A DNA stretch of 64,000 nt from JANPLN01 sp043757265 (GCA_043757265.1 JAYUQP010000040.1:124001-188000), one strand, 5' to 3'. Counted from the first letter of the stretch, positions 51,546 to 60,304 are shown. Notes: a model not told the origin generated them from the letters alone. Program-made: numbers and translations.

Positions 51546-53555
51546 ATGAAAAGCTTACTTTGTTTTTATCTTTTATTTTTTGTGGCAGCTGCGGAGGCGA
51601 AAGTTGATTGGCAGTACAAGTCCTTTCCCTATCTGCCAAAAGATATACCGCAAAAACGAAACGAACCTGAAGTTTTAAAGGTTGGAAAAACACCATTGCG
51701 TGCTTTGATGAGCCGGCAGAGCGGCACCCATGTTCGCTGGGGAGTAGAACAAGTCTATCTTTCAAAAGATCTTAAAAAGAAAGTCTTTGTTAAATATCAA
51801 GTTGCGCTAAGCTCGGCTTCTCCCGTCGGCGGCTGGATGCGGCTAAAAAAAGGACAGGTTCTCCATCTGCGAAAAGGTAAAACAATTGTCGCCTACATGG
51901 CCCAGGGGTTTAACAATCGGGAACTTTACGAGCTGCAGATGCAGTTGCAGGACAAACAAAAAGTCTCGGCATGGAATCCGTTTATCAATTGTGCCAATGC
52001 AGAAGTTGTCACATCGCCTGCTGGCGATGTCTACTACGACGACACTCAAAACACCGCGAGTGCGGCTCCGCCCGCCGCGAGTTCATCCTGGCTCAGCCGC
52101 GCCGGAAGTATATCTCTTTGTGTGGGATCAGAAACTCTCGAAGGTGCTAAAGAGTCTGCAAGGCAACTCTGGGAAAACGCCTCTTTGGAAGGGGTGGTTT
52201 CAGGCGCTCAGGCCGCAGCTTCTGCTGCCTGGCAGGCTGTTCCTTCGCGCGATGAGATTCGCAGTGGATGGCGGTCCACGAAAGAATTTTTCAGCAGCAC
52301 TTGGAACGATCCAGAGCAAGCGTGGAGTGATGTTGTGGACGGATTTGATAGATCAGTCGATGCCATTGCTAGAATTGCCGAACAAATAGCAAAAAGTGTC
52401 GAAGGTTTCTACGATCTCAGTCAGGAGATTCAAAATCGAATTATTTGCGATGGAGTTTCTTACTTTGCGGCGACAGGTGCACTCAGCGTAGCTATGTCGA
52501 TGACCGGAGCAGGTGCAGCCGTTGCAGTTGCACGGCTCGCCTCAACGGCTCTGCTATATGCCAACCGAATTAAACCTTTGATGCATATTATCCGCGTTTT
52601 AAATGTATCCGACTTAGAGTCCAGCGAAAAGATGGAGCAGGTCGAGGCGCTGCTCAAGGGGAATATGTCGCAACAAGAGCAACAGGCCATCATCGATAGC
52701 AATGCCGAATATTTGCCAGCGGGAGCAGCAGCAGCATCGTCTTCGGTAGCCAGCCGACTCACGGGTATCAGAGCAATGGGCGAGGGAGAAAAAGCGGCCA
52801 TGTTACGTGCTTCGAGTAGTCTGGATAATGCAGGTCGCGCAAGAGCTGCTCAGACAGCTCTTGGCCGTCCTCTGACCGCAGGTCAGACAGACGCATTATC
52901 TCGTGCTCACGGCGTTGCGCCGGAAAGAGGTTTTGGAAGCTACACACAGGCAGATCTTTTAGAAAAAACGCGCATACTCAGAGAGGCGGGATTTTCAAAT
53001 GAAGAGGCCGAGCTTTTACTGCGACAAGGACTGGCTGGCCAATATGTTTCGGGTTCTGTGACTTTTCAGGGGCAAATGGGGCAAAGTTCTTTGAGTTCCA
53101 CATCACAAAGCGCATTTGCAACGGCAAATCCAAACTACACTCTGATGAAACTCACTTCACCTACAGAGTTCACTCAAGCACGAACCTTTTTCAACAACCG
53201 AGCGCAGGACGCTTTAAGAAATCACCGAACCTCCTATGCGCGCTCAGATTTTTTATCAGCAGGAAATCATGAAGGATATATCGAAACATTTATAACTCCG
53301 CGTTCGGATGGCGGTTATCGCATGGTGGACACTGCAGAGGCACGCGCTGCTATTGCACAGTTGCAAAGAGAGATAAATTCTGTGTCGATCAGCGATGCCG
53401 GAAGAGTGAACATTCCGACAGACAATTTAAGCAACTCGCAGTTTATCCAAGGCGAAGCCTTGTACTCTCAAGAGTATGTTCGTCACCATCATGGTGTTCG
53501 CGAGCGTGCTATCAGGGAACTGCAAGAGTGGCTTAGCACCGCAGAATCTCAATAA
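51546..53555 (+). CDS. Large orphan exported protein
   Basis: A 669-residue protein with a signal peptide (MKSLLCFYLLFFVAAAEA). Residues 20-150 form a beta-rich domain; two cysteines flank an Ala/Ser/Pro linker near 150-195; residues about 200-300 are helical; around 310-345 a glycine/alanine-rich hydrophobic stretch (MSMTGAGAAVAVARLASTA) could enter a membrane. From about 415 a helical segment reads ARAAQTALGRPLTAGQTDAL and ILREAGFSNEEAELLLRQG, a pattern I have met in other predatory-bacterial exported proteins. The C-terminal 130 residues are unique. It might be a secreted effector or toxin-like protein; function is not established. Confidence 0.65.
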   Translation: MKSLLCFYLLFFVAAAEAKVDWQYKSFPYLPKDIPQKRNEPEVLKVGKTPLRALMSRQSGTHVRWGVEQVYLSKDLKKKVFVKYQVALSSASPVGGWMRLKKGQVLHLRKGKTIVAYMAQGFNNRELYELQMQLQDKQKVSAWNPFINCANAEVVTSPAGDVYYDDTQNTASAAPPAASSSWLSRAGSISLCVGSETLEGAKESARQLWENASLEGVVSGAQAAASAAWQAVPSRDEIRSGWRSTKEFFSSTWNDPEQAWSDVVDGFDRSVDAIARIAEQIAKSVEGFYDLSQEIQNRIICDGVSYFAATGALSVAMSMTGAGAAVAVARLASTALLYANRIKPLMHIIRVLNVSDLESSEKMEQVEALLKGNMSQQEQQAIIDSNAEYLPAGAAAASSSVASRLTGIRAMGEGEKAAMLRASSSLDNAGRARAAQTALGRPLTAGQTDALSRAHGVAPERGFGSYTQADLLEKTRILREAGFSNEEAELLLRQGLAGQYVSGSVTFQGQMGQSSLSSTSQSAFATANPNYTLMKLTSPTEFTQARTFFNNRAQDALRNHRTSYARSDFLSAGNHEGYIETFITPRSDGGYRMVDTAEARAAIAQLQREINSVSISDAGRVNIPTDNLSNSQFIQGEALYSQEYVRHHHGVRERAIRELQEWLSTAESQ

Positions 53556-53582
53556 CGTAATTTTTTTTTATTTGTTTAAACG

Positions 53583-54314
53583 TTATTTGTTCAAACCCGA
53601 CGGAATAAAAATCTCAATGCGGCGATTGTCGGAACGGCCCTGAGCAGTGTCGTTCTTAGCGATGGGCTTTGTGTCTGCATAACTTGCGGCCGAAAGGCGT
53701 TCAGGCGGTATGCTAAAGTCGCTGATAAAAAGCCGAACCACCGTGGTCGCACGCATGGCTCCCAATTCCCAATTGGTTTTGATATCTCCAGCGCCGTTCA
53801 GGGGTTGATTGTCTGTATGACCTTCCACAATCACGGGGCGGTTCGAGTTTTTTAAAATGATTGCAAGCTTTCCAAGCGAAACAAACGACGACGGATTTAG
53901 CACAGCCGCGCCTGGGGGAAACAGGTTGGACGATTGCAGGCGAATGCGCACCCCTTTTGAGTCGTAGGTGATGTCTTGAATGATGCTGCCTTTTTCTTCC
54001 TTATTAAGCCGAGAGTTGATTTTCTTTTGATAGTAACTTTGCATATCAATCGGCATAGCGTCTTTCATCTGCTTGCCGATGGGATCCATTTCGGAACCCA
54101 CTTGCATGTTTACCGGGTTGAACCCGCCGCCGTAGATTCCTAAATTCATGCTGTTTCGAATAGAGCCTTCAAATTGTTTTTGCTTGTCAGGATTGGACTG
54201 CGAGGTGGCGTATAAAACCACGAAAAAAGCGAAAAGCAGCGTAATAAAATCAGCATAAGACACTAGCCAACGTTCGTGGTTCTCGTGCTCTTCATGCTTC
54301 TTCTTTTTAGCCAT
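53583..54314 (-). CDS. motB: Flagellar motor stator protein MotB
   Basis: MotB anchors the stator to peptidoglycan. The 243-residue protein has one membrane helix with the proton-carrying Asp22 (SYADFITLLFAFFVVLYA), a plug/linker region and a C-terminal OmpA-like domain (VIVEGHTDNQPL, NWELGAMRATTVVRLF, GRSDNRRIEI). It overlaps the motA stop by eight bases, so the two are translated together. Confidence 0.96.
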   Translation of the reverse strand: MAKKKKHEEHENHERWLVSYADFITLLFAFFVVLYATSQSNPDKQKQFEGSIRNSMNLGIYGGGFNPVNMQVGSEMDPIGKQMKDAMPIDMQSYYQKKINSRLNKEEKGSIIQDITYDSKGVRIRLQSSNLFPPGAAVLNPSSFVSLGKLAIILKNSNRPVIVEGHTDNQPLNGAGDIKTNWELGAMRATTVVRLFISDFSIPPERLSAASYADTKPIAKNDTAQGRSDNRRIEIFIPSGLNK

Positions 54315-55065
54315 TCGATTCTTCTATTCCAGTATAGGCGCGAAGCTTTCGCTCAACAATCTTTGGATTGAGACCCGCGCCAATCATCAAGGCGCCTTCG
54401 AGAAGGGCCTGGCGTTCGGATACGTGGTGGTGAGCTTTCTTTTTGATTTTATTTCCAGCGGGAAGAAAAAAGAGGTTGGCTGCGCCCACGCCGTAAACTG
54501 TAGCAACAAACGCCACCGCAATTCCGGGTCCAAGTTTTGTTGGATCAGAAAGGTTGTTCATCACGTGAATCAAGCCGAGAACGGCTCCAATGATTCCGAT
54601 GGTGGGGCAAAAGCCACCAGCGTCGGTCCATATCTTTGAGCCGGCCGCGATAACTTCTTCCTCTTTTTGCATTCGCGTTTCGAAAATATCTCGCACGGTG
54701 ACTGGATCTATACCATCGATAACTGCAGATATAGCATCGCGAAAAAAATCGTTCTCAATCGTGTTGAGGCGTTTTTCCAACGAAAGAATCGATTCCTTTT
54801 TAGCTATTTGCGCACACTGGATTATTTCATCCAGGTTTTTCTTCATATCAGTATGTTTATCAAAGAATGTTTTTCCAAAGTATTTAAGCCCGGTTTTGAT
54901 ATCGCTCATACTGTTGGAAAACATCACAGCACCAATGGTGCCCCCAAGGACAATGATTGCGGCCGTCAATTGCATCAGGGAATCAAGGTGACCTCCCTCC
55001 ATTGCATTGCCGCCTAAGATTGCTGCCAAACCAATAATGAAACCGAGAATTGTTGCTAAATCCAT
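54307..55065 (-). CDS. motA: Flagellar motor stator protein MotA
   Basis: A 252-residue MotA with four membrane helices: MDLATILGFIIGLAAILGG (helix 1), the QLTAAIIVLGGTIGAVMFS helix, GFCPTIGIIGAVLGLIHVM and PGIAVAFVATVYGVGAANLFFLP. The cytoplasmic loop carries the charged residues that contact FliG (FETRMQKEEE). I set the start at the ATG at 55065, which matches the family; a frame extending to 55215 overlaps the divergent KamA-like gene. With MotB it forms the ion-driven torque generator of the flagellum. Confidence 0.95.
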   Translation of the reverse strand: MDLATILGFIIGLAAILGGNAMEGGHLDSLMQLTAAIIVLGGTIGAVMFSNSMSDIKTGLKYFGKTFFDKHTDMKKNLDEIIQCAQIAKKESILSLEKRLNTIENDFFRDAISAVIDGIDPVTVRDIFETRMQKEEEVIAAGSKIWTDAGGFCPTIGIIGAVLGLIHVMNNLSDPTKLGPGIAVAFVATVYGVGAANLFFLPAGNKIKKKAHHHVSERQALLEGALMIGAGLNPKIVERKLRAYTGIEESNG

Positions 55066-55175
55066 GAAATAAGTATGCCGGCTCTCGTTGAGCGAAGGTA
55101 GTCGGGTGGAGAGAACCTGGACCTTAATTGGGCTATTCAGTTTACAGAATAGGCAGGTTTTGTTAGAACTCCGGC

Positions 55176-56264
55176 ATGAATGAAAATTGGGCCGATTGGG
55201 TGTGGCAACAGACACATGCTATAAAGGATTTTTCGCAGCTGCAAAAACAGATTCCTTGGCTCAAAGAGGGGACTCAAGCCACCGCGGCGTCTTTTCGTTT
55301 GCAGGTAACACCGTACTATCTTTCGCTGCTTCATCCAGCGGATCCTCATGATCCACTTGCAAAAATTTGCATCCCCGATTTACAAGAAATGATCACGGCA
55401 GAGCACGAACTTATTGATCCTATTGGGGATCGAGTAAACAATGAGCAACTCCAGCACAGTCCCACAGCCGCCATTGTTCATCGATACCCAGACCGTTGCT
55501 TGTTGATGTTAACGCCCTTGTGCGCCTCCTACTGCCGATACTGTTTTCGACGCGAAATTGTAGGCAAAGCTGAAAACTCGCACTCGCAAGAGGTTATAAA
55601 CGAGTCCTTCAAGTATATCCAAAATAATAAGCAGCTTCGAGAGGTGATACTCTCGGGCGGCGATCCACTTTTACTTTCCGACGCCAAACTTGCCGATGTT
55701 TTGCAAAACCTCCAAGGTGTGTCACACCTGCGAGGCCTTCGCATACACACTCGATTTCCTATTTTCAATCCGTTTCGGGTCACTGACGACTTTGTAAAAA
55801 TGCTCACGGAGTTTTCTCTTCCGGTTGTCGTCATGCTGCATGTGATGCACCCGCGAGAAGTGACTCAAGATTTTAAAGCCGCAATCACAAAACTGCGAAA
55901 AGCGGGTGTCGTACTTCTCAATCAAAGTGTTTTAATCAAGGGATGTAACGATGATGCGGAAACGCTAAAGGAATTAAGTTATCAACTTGGAGATTGCGGA
56001 ATCATTCCTCTGTATTTACATATGCTGGATCGAGCAAAAGGCACTTCTCACTTTCGAGTCTCCATCGAACGCGCCCAAGACATTATGCAAAACCTTCGCG
56101 GAAAAATCTCGGGCCACTTAATTCCACAGCTCATGTTGGAAATCCCCGGTGGCTATGGAAAAATTCCAGTGGATAAGCAGTTTTACCAAAAGCGTAGCGA
56201 AAACTCGTATCAACTTAGCTCCCCCCATTTAACGCAAACAACCATTAACTATCGAGATTTATAG
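55176..56264 (+). CDS. KamA-family radical SAM protein (lysine 2,3-aminomutase/EpmB-like)
   Basis: A 362-residue radical SAM enzyme. The 4Fe-4S cluster cysteines are C116, C120 and C123 (LCASYCRYCFRR). VILSGGDPLLLSD and GLRIHTRFPI are the SAM and PLP contacts, and EIPGGYGKIPV carries the likely PLP-binding lysine. Members convert alpha-lysine to beta-lysine, either free (KamA) or to feed EF-P modification (EpmB). The length is closer to EpmB; no epmA is visible here. The stop overlaps the GTG of the MFS gene (TAGTG), so they are coupled. Confidence 0.88.
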   Translation: MNENWADWVWQQTHAIKDFSQLQKQIPWLKEGTQATAASFRLQVTPYYLSLLHPADPHDPLAKICIPDLQEMITAEHELIDPIGDRVNNEQLQHSPTAAIVHRYPDRCLLMLTPLCASYCRYCFRREIVGKAENSHSQEVINESFKYIQNNKQLREVILSGGDPLLLSDAKLADVLQNLQGVSHLRGLRIHTRFPIFNPFRVTDDFVKMLTEFSLPVVVMLHVMHPREVTQDFKAAITKLRKAGVVLLNQSVLIKGCNDDAETLKELSYQLGDCGIIPLYLHMLDRAKGTSHFRVSIERAQDIMQNLRGKISGHLIPQLMLEIPGGYGKIPVDKQFYQKRSENSYQLSSPHLTQTTINYRDL

Positions 56265-57517
56265 TGAAGGACCGACTAGTGCAGAACCGACTCATGAGGG
56301 ACCGCCAATTTGTTCCCTTATTTTGGACGCAGTTTTTAGGCGCATTTAATGACAATCTCCTAAAAAATGCTCTGGTTATGGGAGTGACGATACGTGCTTT
56401 GTGGGTTTTTGGTCTTCCGTCCGATCAAGCGGTCGCCTTGGCAGGTGGACTTTTTATTTTACCCTTCTTTTTGTTTTCGGGAATCGCTGGAGAGCTTTCG
56501 GACAAGTACGATAAAAGTCGCGTGCTTCAAACCATTAAGTTTTTAGAAATAATCATTATGCTTCTCTCTGCGACGGCATTGTGGATGCAGAATTTTAATT
56601 TTCTGATGGTCACTTTGTTTTTAATGGGTGTTCATTCAGCCTTCTTCGGACCCGCAAAGTTCAGTATTCTACCGCAGCATTTACCCGCAACAAAATTGAT
56701 GAAAGCCAATGCGTGGGTGGAGGCCGGAACTTTTTTAGCCATACTTTTCGGTACGGTTCTCGGCGGAGTTTTGGTTTCCATTGCAAATGGACTAATAATG
56801 ATAGCTCTGCTTCTAGTTGTTATTAGCATCATTGGCTTTGTTTTAAGCCTGTGGATCCCTCTGGCTCCGCCCGCGCATCTGAAAAACACAAAAGTCGATT
56901 GGAATCCTGTCACCACAACAAAAAAGCAATTTAAAATGGCAGCAAAAGATCCTGTTGTGTTTGCAGCAATGATGGCAGGATCGTGGTTCTGGTTTGTTGG
57001 AGCCATCATCTTATCCGTGCTTCCCGCATTTTGCTTAAAGCATCTGCAGCAGTCAGAAAGTGTAATCACCGTCTATCTGGTGCTTTTCTCAGTCGGCGTT
57101 GGAGTTGGATCATTTTTATGCTCACGAATTTCGAAAGGTAGGGTCGACCTGCGCCTTGTATTTAAAGGGCTGCTTCTTATGGCCGGAAGCTTACTTTACC
57201 TGACCGTGTTTAATAACTCGGTGGTTATTGCAGGTATTGGGCTTTTTTGTTTATCCGTGGCAAGTGGCTTGTACATTGTCCCGCTAAATACACTGATTCA
57301 GGAAAGGTCGGACGTCAAAGTCCGTTCGCAGGTCATCGCCGCTTACAACATTAGCAATTCTTTTTTTATGGTGATTGCCTCGATATTGCTAATGGTTCTA
57401 TTTTCATTAAAAATATCCATGAGCGGGATCTTCTCTATTTTGTTTGCATTGAGTGTTGTGTCGATTCTGTGTTTAAGAGGTACCCTGCTAGGCTTAGCAA
57501 AAAAGGTCCGAGAATAA
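56264..57517 (+). CDS. MFS transporter (LplT-like)
   Basis: A 417-residue major facilitator with about twelve helices. FWTQFLGAFNDNLLKNALVM and SGIAGELSDKYDKSRV match the N-terminal and loop 2-3 motifs of LplT-type lysophospholipid flippases, as do GVHSAFFGPAKFSILPQ and ANAWVEAGTFLAILFGT. LplT moves lysophospholipids across the inner membrane for re-acylation. The GTG start overlaps the kamA-like stop by one base; a later ATG at 56294 is an alternative. The last 83 bases overlap the convergent AI-2E-type gene. Confidence 0.85.
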   Translation: MKDRLVQNRLMRDRQFVPLFWTQFLGAFNDNLLKNALVMGVTIRALWVFGLPSDQAVALAGGLFILPFFLFSGIAGELSDKYDKSRVLQTIKFLEIIIMLLSATALWMQNFNFLMVTLFLMGVHSAFFGPAKFSILPQHLPATKLMKANAWVEAGTFLAILFGTVLGGVLVSIANGLIMIALLLVVISIIGFVLSLWIPLAPPAHLKNTKVDWNPVTTTKKQFKMAAKDPVVFAAMMAGSWFWFVGAIILSVLPAFCLKHLQQSESVITVYLVLFSVGVGVGSFLCSRISKGRVDLRLVFKGLLLMAGSLLYLTVFNNSVVIAGIGLFCLSVASGLYIVPLNTLIQERSDVKVRSQVIAAYNISNSFFMVIASILLMVLFSLKISMSGIFSILFALSVVSILCLRGTLLGLAKKVRE

Positions 57518-58517
57518 GCCCTTTTAAACCAAACAGACTAATACTTCCAATGAGACTGAAAAATGCAATAAAGGGGTTAATGACATTGTTACCTTGAGAA
57601 AGCAAAAGCACTCTAAGAACATTGTCCACGGTGGAGGCGAACACACCAAATCCTGCAAAGATAGCGAGCGAAGAGGCTCCGTGCAAGTAGTAGCCGTGAA
57701 ATCCGCCAATCACAATAACCGGTAACAGACCAACCACTGGAACAAACGAAAACGCAAACGCGACAACAAAATACACTGGCCACATTTCGATTCCGCTGAT
57801 CAAAGCGCCAACGCTGATGATAACGCCTTGGCTAAGAGCAACAACAAAAGTTGAAATAATAGTATCGTATGCGCTCATCTCGCAAAGATGAAAAAAAGTC
57901 TTTAACCGTTCGCGCGCATGCAGTGATTTAGTATAGATGAGAATTTTAAATTTCGCATCCTTGTACGATCGAGCCACAATTATAAACGAAATGGCAAATA
58001 CAAAAAGACCTAAAAGGATTTCTGGAAAACTCGCAATAATAAATAACAAACTAGAAACAAGAAATTCTGCTCCTTTAGCAATAGTTTCACTGACCTTTGT
58101 ATCGACCAAACTGACTGCCTTTTGGCTGTCCAAAAAAAACGAGGCGACTCTGGTCAATGTTTGTTTCAATGGCGTCAGCCAGTCGACGACTTGGTTCATC
58201 AAATTGTTTTTATCAGCGTTAGCAGGCACATTTACCAAAGTCGAAAAAAAATGTGAGATGCCGAAAAACACAGCTGTCGCAAAGGTCAAAAAAGACAGAA
58301 CAATTCCAGAGGTGATATAACGGCGTTTTTTGAGGCTGAACGTCGACATTCTTTTGCGAAATTCAAGAAGTGCCATAAATCCCAATGTCGCAAGTACAAC
58401 AAGTGAGATAAAATCGGTAAGCATGAGACATATAAGAGCAACTGCTATAAAGGAGAAGATAAAATGGCCGTCATGTACCATCGTTTGCCAGTATTCATTG
58501 CGCTGTAACGTTTTCAT
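57435..58517 (-). CDS. AI-2E/PerM-family permease
   Basis: A 360-residue membrane protein of the AI-2E transporter (PerM/YdiK) family: paired N-terminal helices, a helical domain, and the conserved C-terminal part FVPVVGLLPVIVIGG, DNVLRVLLLSQG and FGLKGLILGPFLLSLAG. Known members export autoinducer-2 or other small solutes or move ions; substrate here unknown. AAGGAAGG precedes the ATG and the gene begins inside the end of the receiver gene (23-base overlap). Its last 28 codons are antisense to the end of the MFS gene. Confidence 0.85.
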   Translation of the reverse strand: MKTLQRNEYWQTMVHDGHFIFSFIAVALICLMLTDFISLVVLATLGFMALLEFRKRMSTFSLKKRRYITSGIVLSFLTFATAVFFGISHFFSTLVNVPANADKNNLMNQVVDWLTPLKQTLTRVASFFLDSQKAVSLVDTKVSETIAKGAEFLVSSLLFIIASFPEILLGLFVFAISFIIVARSYKDAKFKILIYTKSLHARERLKTFFHLCEMSAYDTIISTFVVALSQGVIISVGALISGIEMWPVYFVVAFAFSFVPVVGLLPVIVIGGFHGYYLHGASSLAIFAGFGVFASTVDNVLRVLLLSQGNNVINPFIAFFSLIGSISLFGLKGLILGPFLLSLAGYLLNTESTQHSMQTK

Positions 58518-58944
58518 TTAACCTTCCTTGGGAATATGCAAGCCTGTCATGAATAAAGCTCTTGAGATCTTTTTTTAATACGCGCTGTTGGATATGGAAG
58601 TGGTTTAAAAGGATTTCAATTTTTAGAAGCGCTGGAGAGGACGACATCAAAACGACAGGCACTTTCTCTTGATACAGATTTGATTTTTTTATAGTTTCGT
58701 CCATGCTGATAAAATCATCCATGGTTTTTAGAATTTCGGGTCCTGATATCTCAGGAATATTGATATCAACTAGGAGCAGGTCGTATTCCTTGTTAGCCAT
58801 TTCCAAAAGCGCATCGTAGGGATCTTTATAAATTTTGTAAGTCATCCACGCTTTGTCAAATTGGCGAAACATATGATCTAAGGCCTCACACATATCAAGG
58901 TCATCATCGATGATTAAAACATAAAGCTTTTTATGAGCCGTCAT
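58495..58944 (-). CDS. Receiver-domain response regulator without output domain
   Basis: A 149-residue single-domain CheY/REC-type protein. The acidic pocket is IIDDDLD near the N-terminus, the phospho-acceptor Asp60 lies in LLLVDINIPEISG, and VLMSSSP plus RVLKKDL contribute the conserved Ser/Thr and Lys. A somewhat long loop precedes the Ser. I chose the ATG at 58944 with GGGGG upstream. It may act as a phosphotransfer partner or through protein contacts; no kinase is adjacent except the sensor gene at the right edge. Confidence 0.88.
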   Translation of the reverse strand: MTAHKKLYVLIIDDDLDMCEALDHMFRQFDKAWMTYKIYKDPYDALLEMANKEYDLLLVDINIPEISGPEILKTMDDFISMDETIKKSNLYQEKVPVVLMSSSPALLKIEILLNHFHIQQRVLKKDLKSFIHDRLAYSQGRLNENVTAQ

Positions 58945-58989
58945 TACTACCCCCACCCTCAATTGTTGTCTAACTTACACTATGAAAAT

Positions 58990-59009
58990 ACGGGAGCCGA
59001 GGCTCCCGT
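58990..59009 (-). terminator. Intrinsic terminator after the OMP gene
   Basis: ACGGGAGCC and GGCTCCCGT form a strong stem with a very short loop about 60 bases after the stop of the outer-membrane protein gene; on the minus strand it is preceded by a T-run and followed by ATTTTC. Confidence 0.7.
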
Positions 59010-59069
59010 AAAAAACAGCTTGTGGCACTACTGGGCGTTGTAGTAGCTGTTTTGAGAAAAACTTTCGTA

Positions 59070-59669
59070 TTAGAGCTGAATCGGGAAAGATACGCTTGCT
59101 AACCAAGTTTTATTCTCAAGCTCTACACTGCCAAAATCTGCTGGACCAAACGGACCTGCAGTTTGTACCTGCGACGTGTCATAAGTCAGTTCCTGATATT
59201 CAACATTCACGCTAACTGCTTGAAAGCGCATACCAGCACCAACTCGGAAACCTTTTCCATCTTTAAATTTAAGATCAACATCAGAACCATCTGGATCGAG
59301 CTCCGCACCGGCGATATACGAGCCCCAAATTCTTAGTCCGTAATCTGGCATTTGCATACCAATTACCGGACCCCAGTTGTAGGCTTTTCCGTTTTCTTCA
59401 TAGCTTCCTAGCTCAGATTTAGGCATAGAATAGCGAGCATCGGCGCCCAGAAAAAACACTTCATTGATATGGAAACCGAGTCTGGCGCCTAGTCCAAATC
59501 CAAACACGTCAGTGTCAGTTGATCCAAGGGGAAAGTTGATATCGCCTGTTCCTTGTTCATACGTGATAGCAGGTTCTACAAACAGACCACCTTCATCTTC
59601 GTAATCTGCATGTGCAAGATTTGCGGCGAAGAACGCTGCTGCAATGGATGTAATTTTGAATATTTTCAC
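59070..59669 (-). CDS. Outer-membrane beta-barrel protein
   Basis: A 199-residue protein with a signal peptide (MKIFKITSIAAAFFAANLAHA) and a mature part of alternating polar and hydrophobic strands with Gly/aromatic content (FGFGLGARLGFHINEVFFLGAD is one such strand pair). It fits an eight-stranded OmpA/OprF-like barrel; the end ASVSFPIQL is barrel-like. It starts at GTG with AAGGAG upstream, 14 bases after the small helical protein gene, so both may be transcribed from the sigma-54 promoter further upstream. Function not identified. Confidence 0.75.
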   Translation of the reverse strand: MKIFKITSIAAAFFAANLAHADYEDEGGLFVEPAITYEQGTGDINFPLGSTDTDVFGFGLGARLGFHINEVFFLGADARYSMPKSELGSYEENGKAYNWGPVIGMQMPDYGLRIWGSYIAGAELDPDGSDVDLKFKDGKGFRVGAGMRFQAVSVNVEYQELTYDTSQVQTAGPFGPADFGSVELENKTWLASVSFPIQL

Positions 59670-59683
59670 TTTTAACTCCTTAA

Positions 59684-59959
59684 TTATTTTTGATCTATTT
59701 TGTTTTGAAGCTCTTTGGCTTTTGTTTTCGTTGCATCCATACCATCTTGAGCTGAGTGCTTAACCTGCTTGGCAGCACACTCGAGTTTACCGTTAATCGT
59801 TTCGCATGTTTTATCACCCACGCTCCGCACGGTCTTTTTAACGGAATCTGCAGCTTTATTTTTCACAGTTTCTGCTTTTTCGAGTGTCGTTTCCTCGGCA
59901 TGAGCAAACGTCCCAGAGAATCCTATGCAAAGCATCGTCGCTACTGCTAACTTTTTCAT
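59684..59959 (-). CDS. Small exported Lys/Ala-rich helical protein
   Basis: A 91-residue protein with a signal peptide ending near AHAEE. The mature part is a highly charged helix of repeating K, A, T, E and V residues with one cysteine pair (TCETINGKLECAAK), resembling stress-related CsbD/LEA-type or tail-like exported peptides. AAAGGA precedes the ATG. It lies between the DUF1328 gene and the barrel gene and may belong to the same transcript. Family not recognised with certainty. Confidence 0.7.
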   Translation of the reverse strand: MKKLAVATMLCIGFSGTFAHAEETTLEKAETVKNKAADSVKKTVRSVGDKTCETINGKLECAAKQVKHSAQDGMDATKTKAKELQNKIDQK

Positions 59960-59988
59960 TTCGGTTGTCCTTTCTCCCTAATGTTAAG

Positions 59989-60021
59989 AAATCTTCTACC
60001 CGTGTATAAGGTAGAAGATTT
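59989..60021 (-). terminator. 12-bp stem-loop between DUF1328 and the small helical protein gene
   Basis: Perfect arms AAATCTTCTACC (59989-60000) and GGTAGAAGATTT (60010-60021) with a nine-base loop. On the minus strand it is followed by CTTAAC rather than a T-run, so it may attenuate rather than end transcription from the DUF1328 gene. Confidence 0.5.
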
Positions 60022-60039
60022 CAACTCGATTTCTATTTG

Positions 60040-60222
60040 TTATGGAAGTCTTGTAGAGCTTCTACCGGTAACCAGCGAACCCACGAAACTCACTGCTGCG
60101 AGGATCAAGAAAACAATCAACAACATTCTACCAATCTCCATTGATAAGCCGCCAACGCCACTTGCACCCAAGAAATAAGCCACTAACGCGATCACAAAAA
60201 AACCTATTGCTGCACGAACCAT
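60040..60222 (-). CDS. DUF1328 small membrane protein
   Basis: A 60-residue protein of the DUF1328 (YtjA) family: MVRAAIGFFVIALVAYFLG is the first helix, followed by GVGGLSMEIGRMLLIVFLIL and a second helix into the cytosol-side GRSSTRLP tail. Two membrane helices fill nearly the whole protein. GGAGGACAGT supplies an ideal ribosome binding site for the ATG at 60222; a longer upstream frame is not credible. Family members are often induced by stress. The gene has a consensus sigma-54 promoter and a divergent sigma-54 activator next to it. Confidence 0.9.
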   Translation of the reverse strand: MVRAAIGFFVIALVAYFLGASGVGGLSMEIGRMLLIVFLILAAVSFVGSLVTGRSSTRLP

Positions 60223-60287
60223 ACTGTCCTCCTTATAATTTATACTTCGGGAAACGAAGATATTCGTCTCCATCCCTACGATAGATG

Positions 60288-60304
60288 AGCAAGCGATGTG
60301 CCAG
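60288..60304 (-). promoter_or_regulatory. Consensus sigma-54 promoter before the DUF1328 gene
   Basis: On the minus strand 60304-60288 reads CTGGCACATCGCTTGCT, a perfect TGGCAC-N5-TTGC -24/-12 element. Expected transcription begins near 60277, leaving an untranslated leader of about 55 bases before the ATG. Confidence 0.85.
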
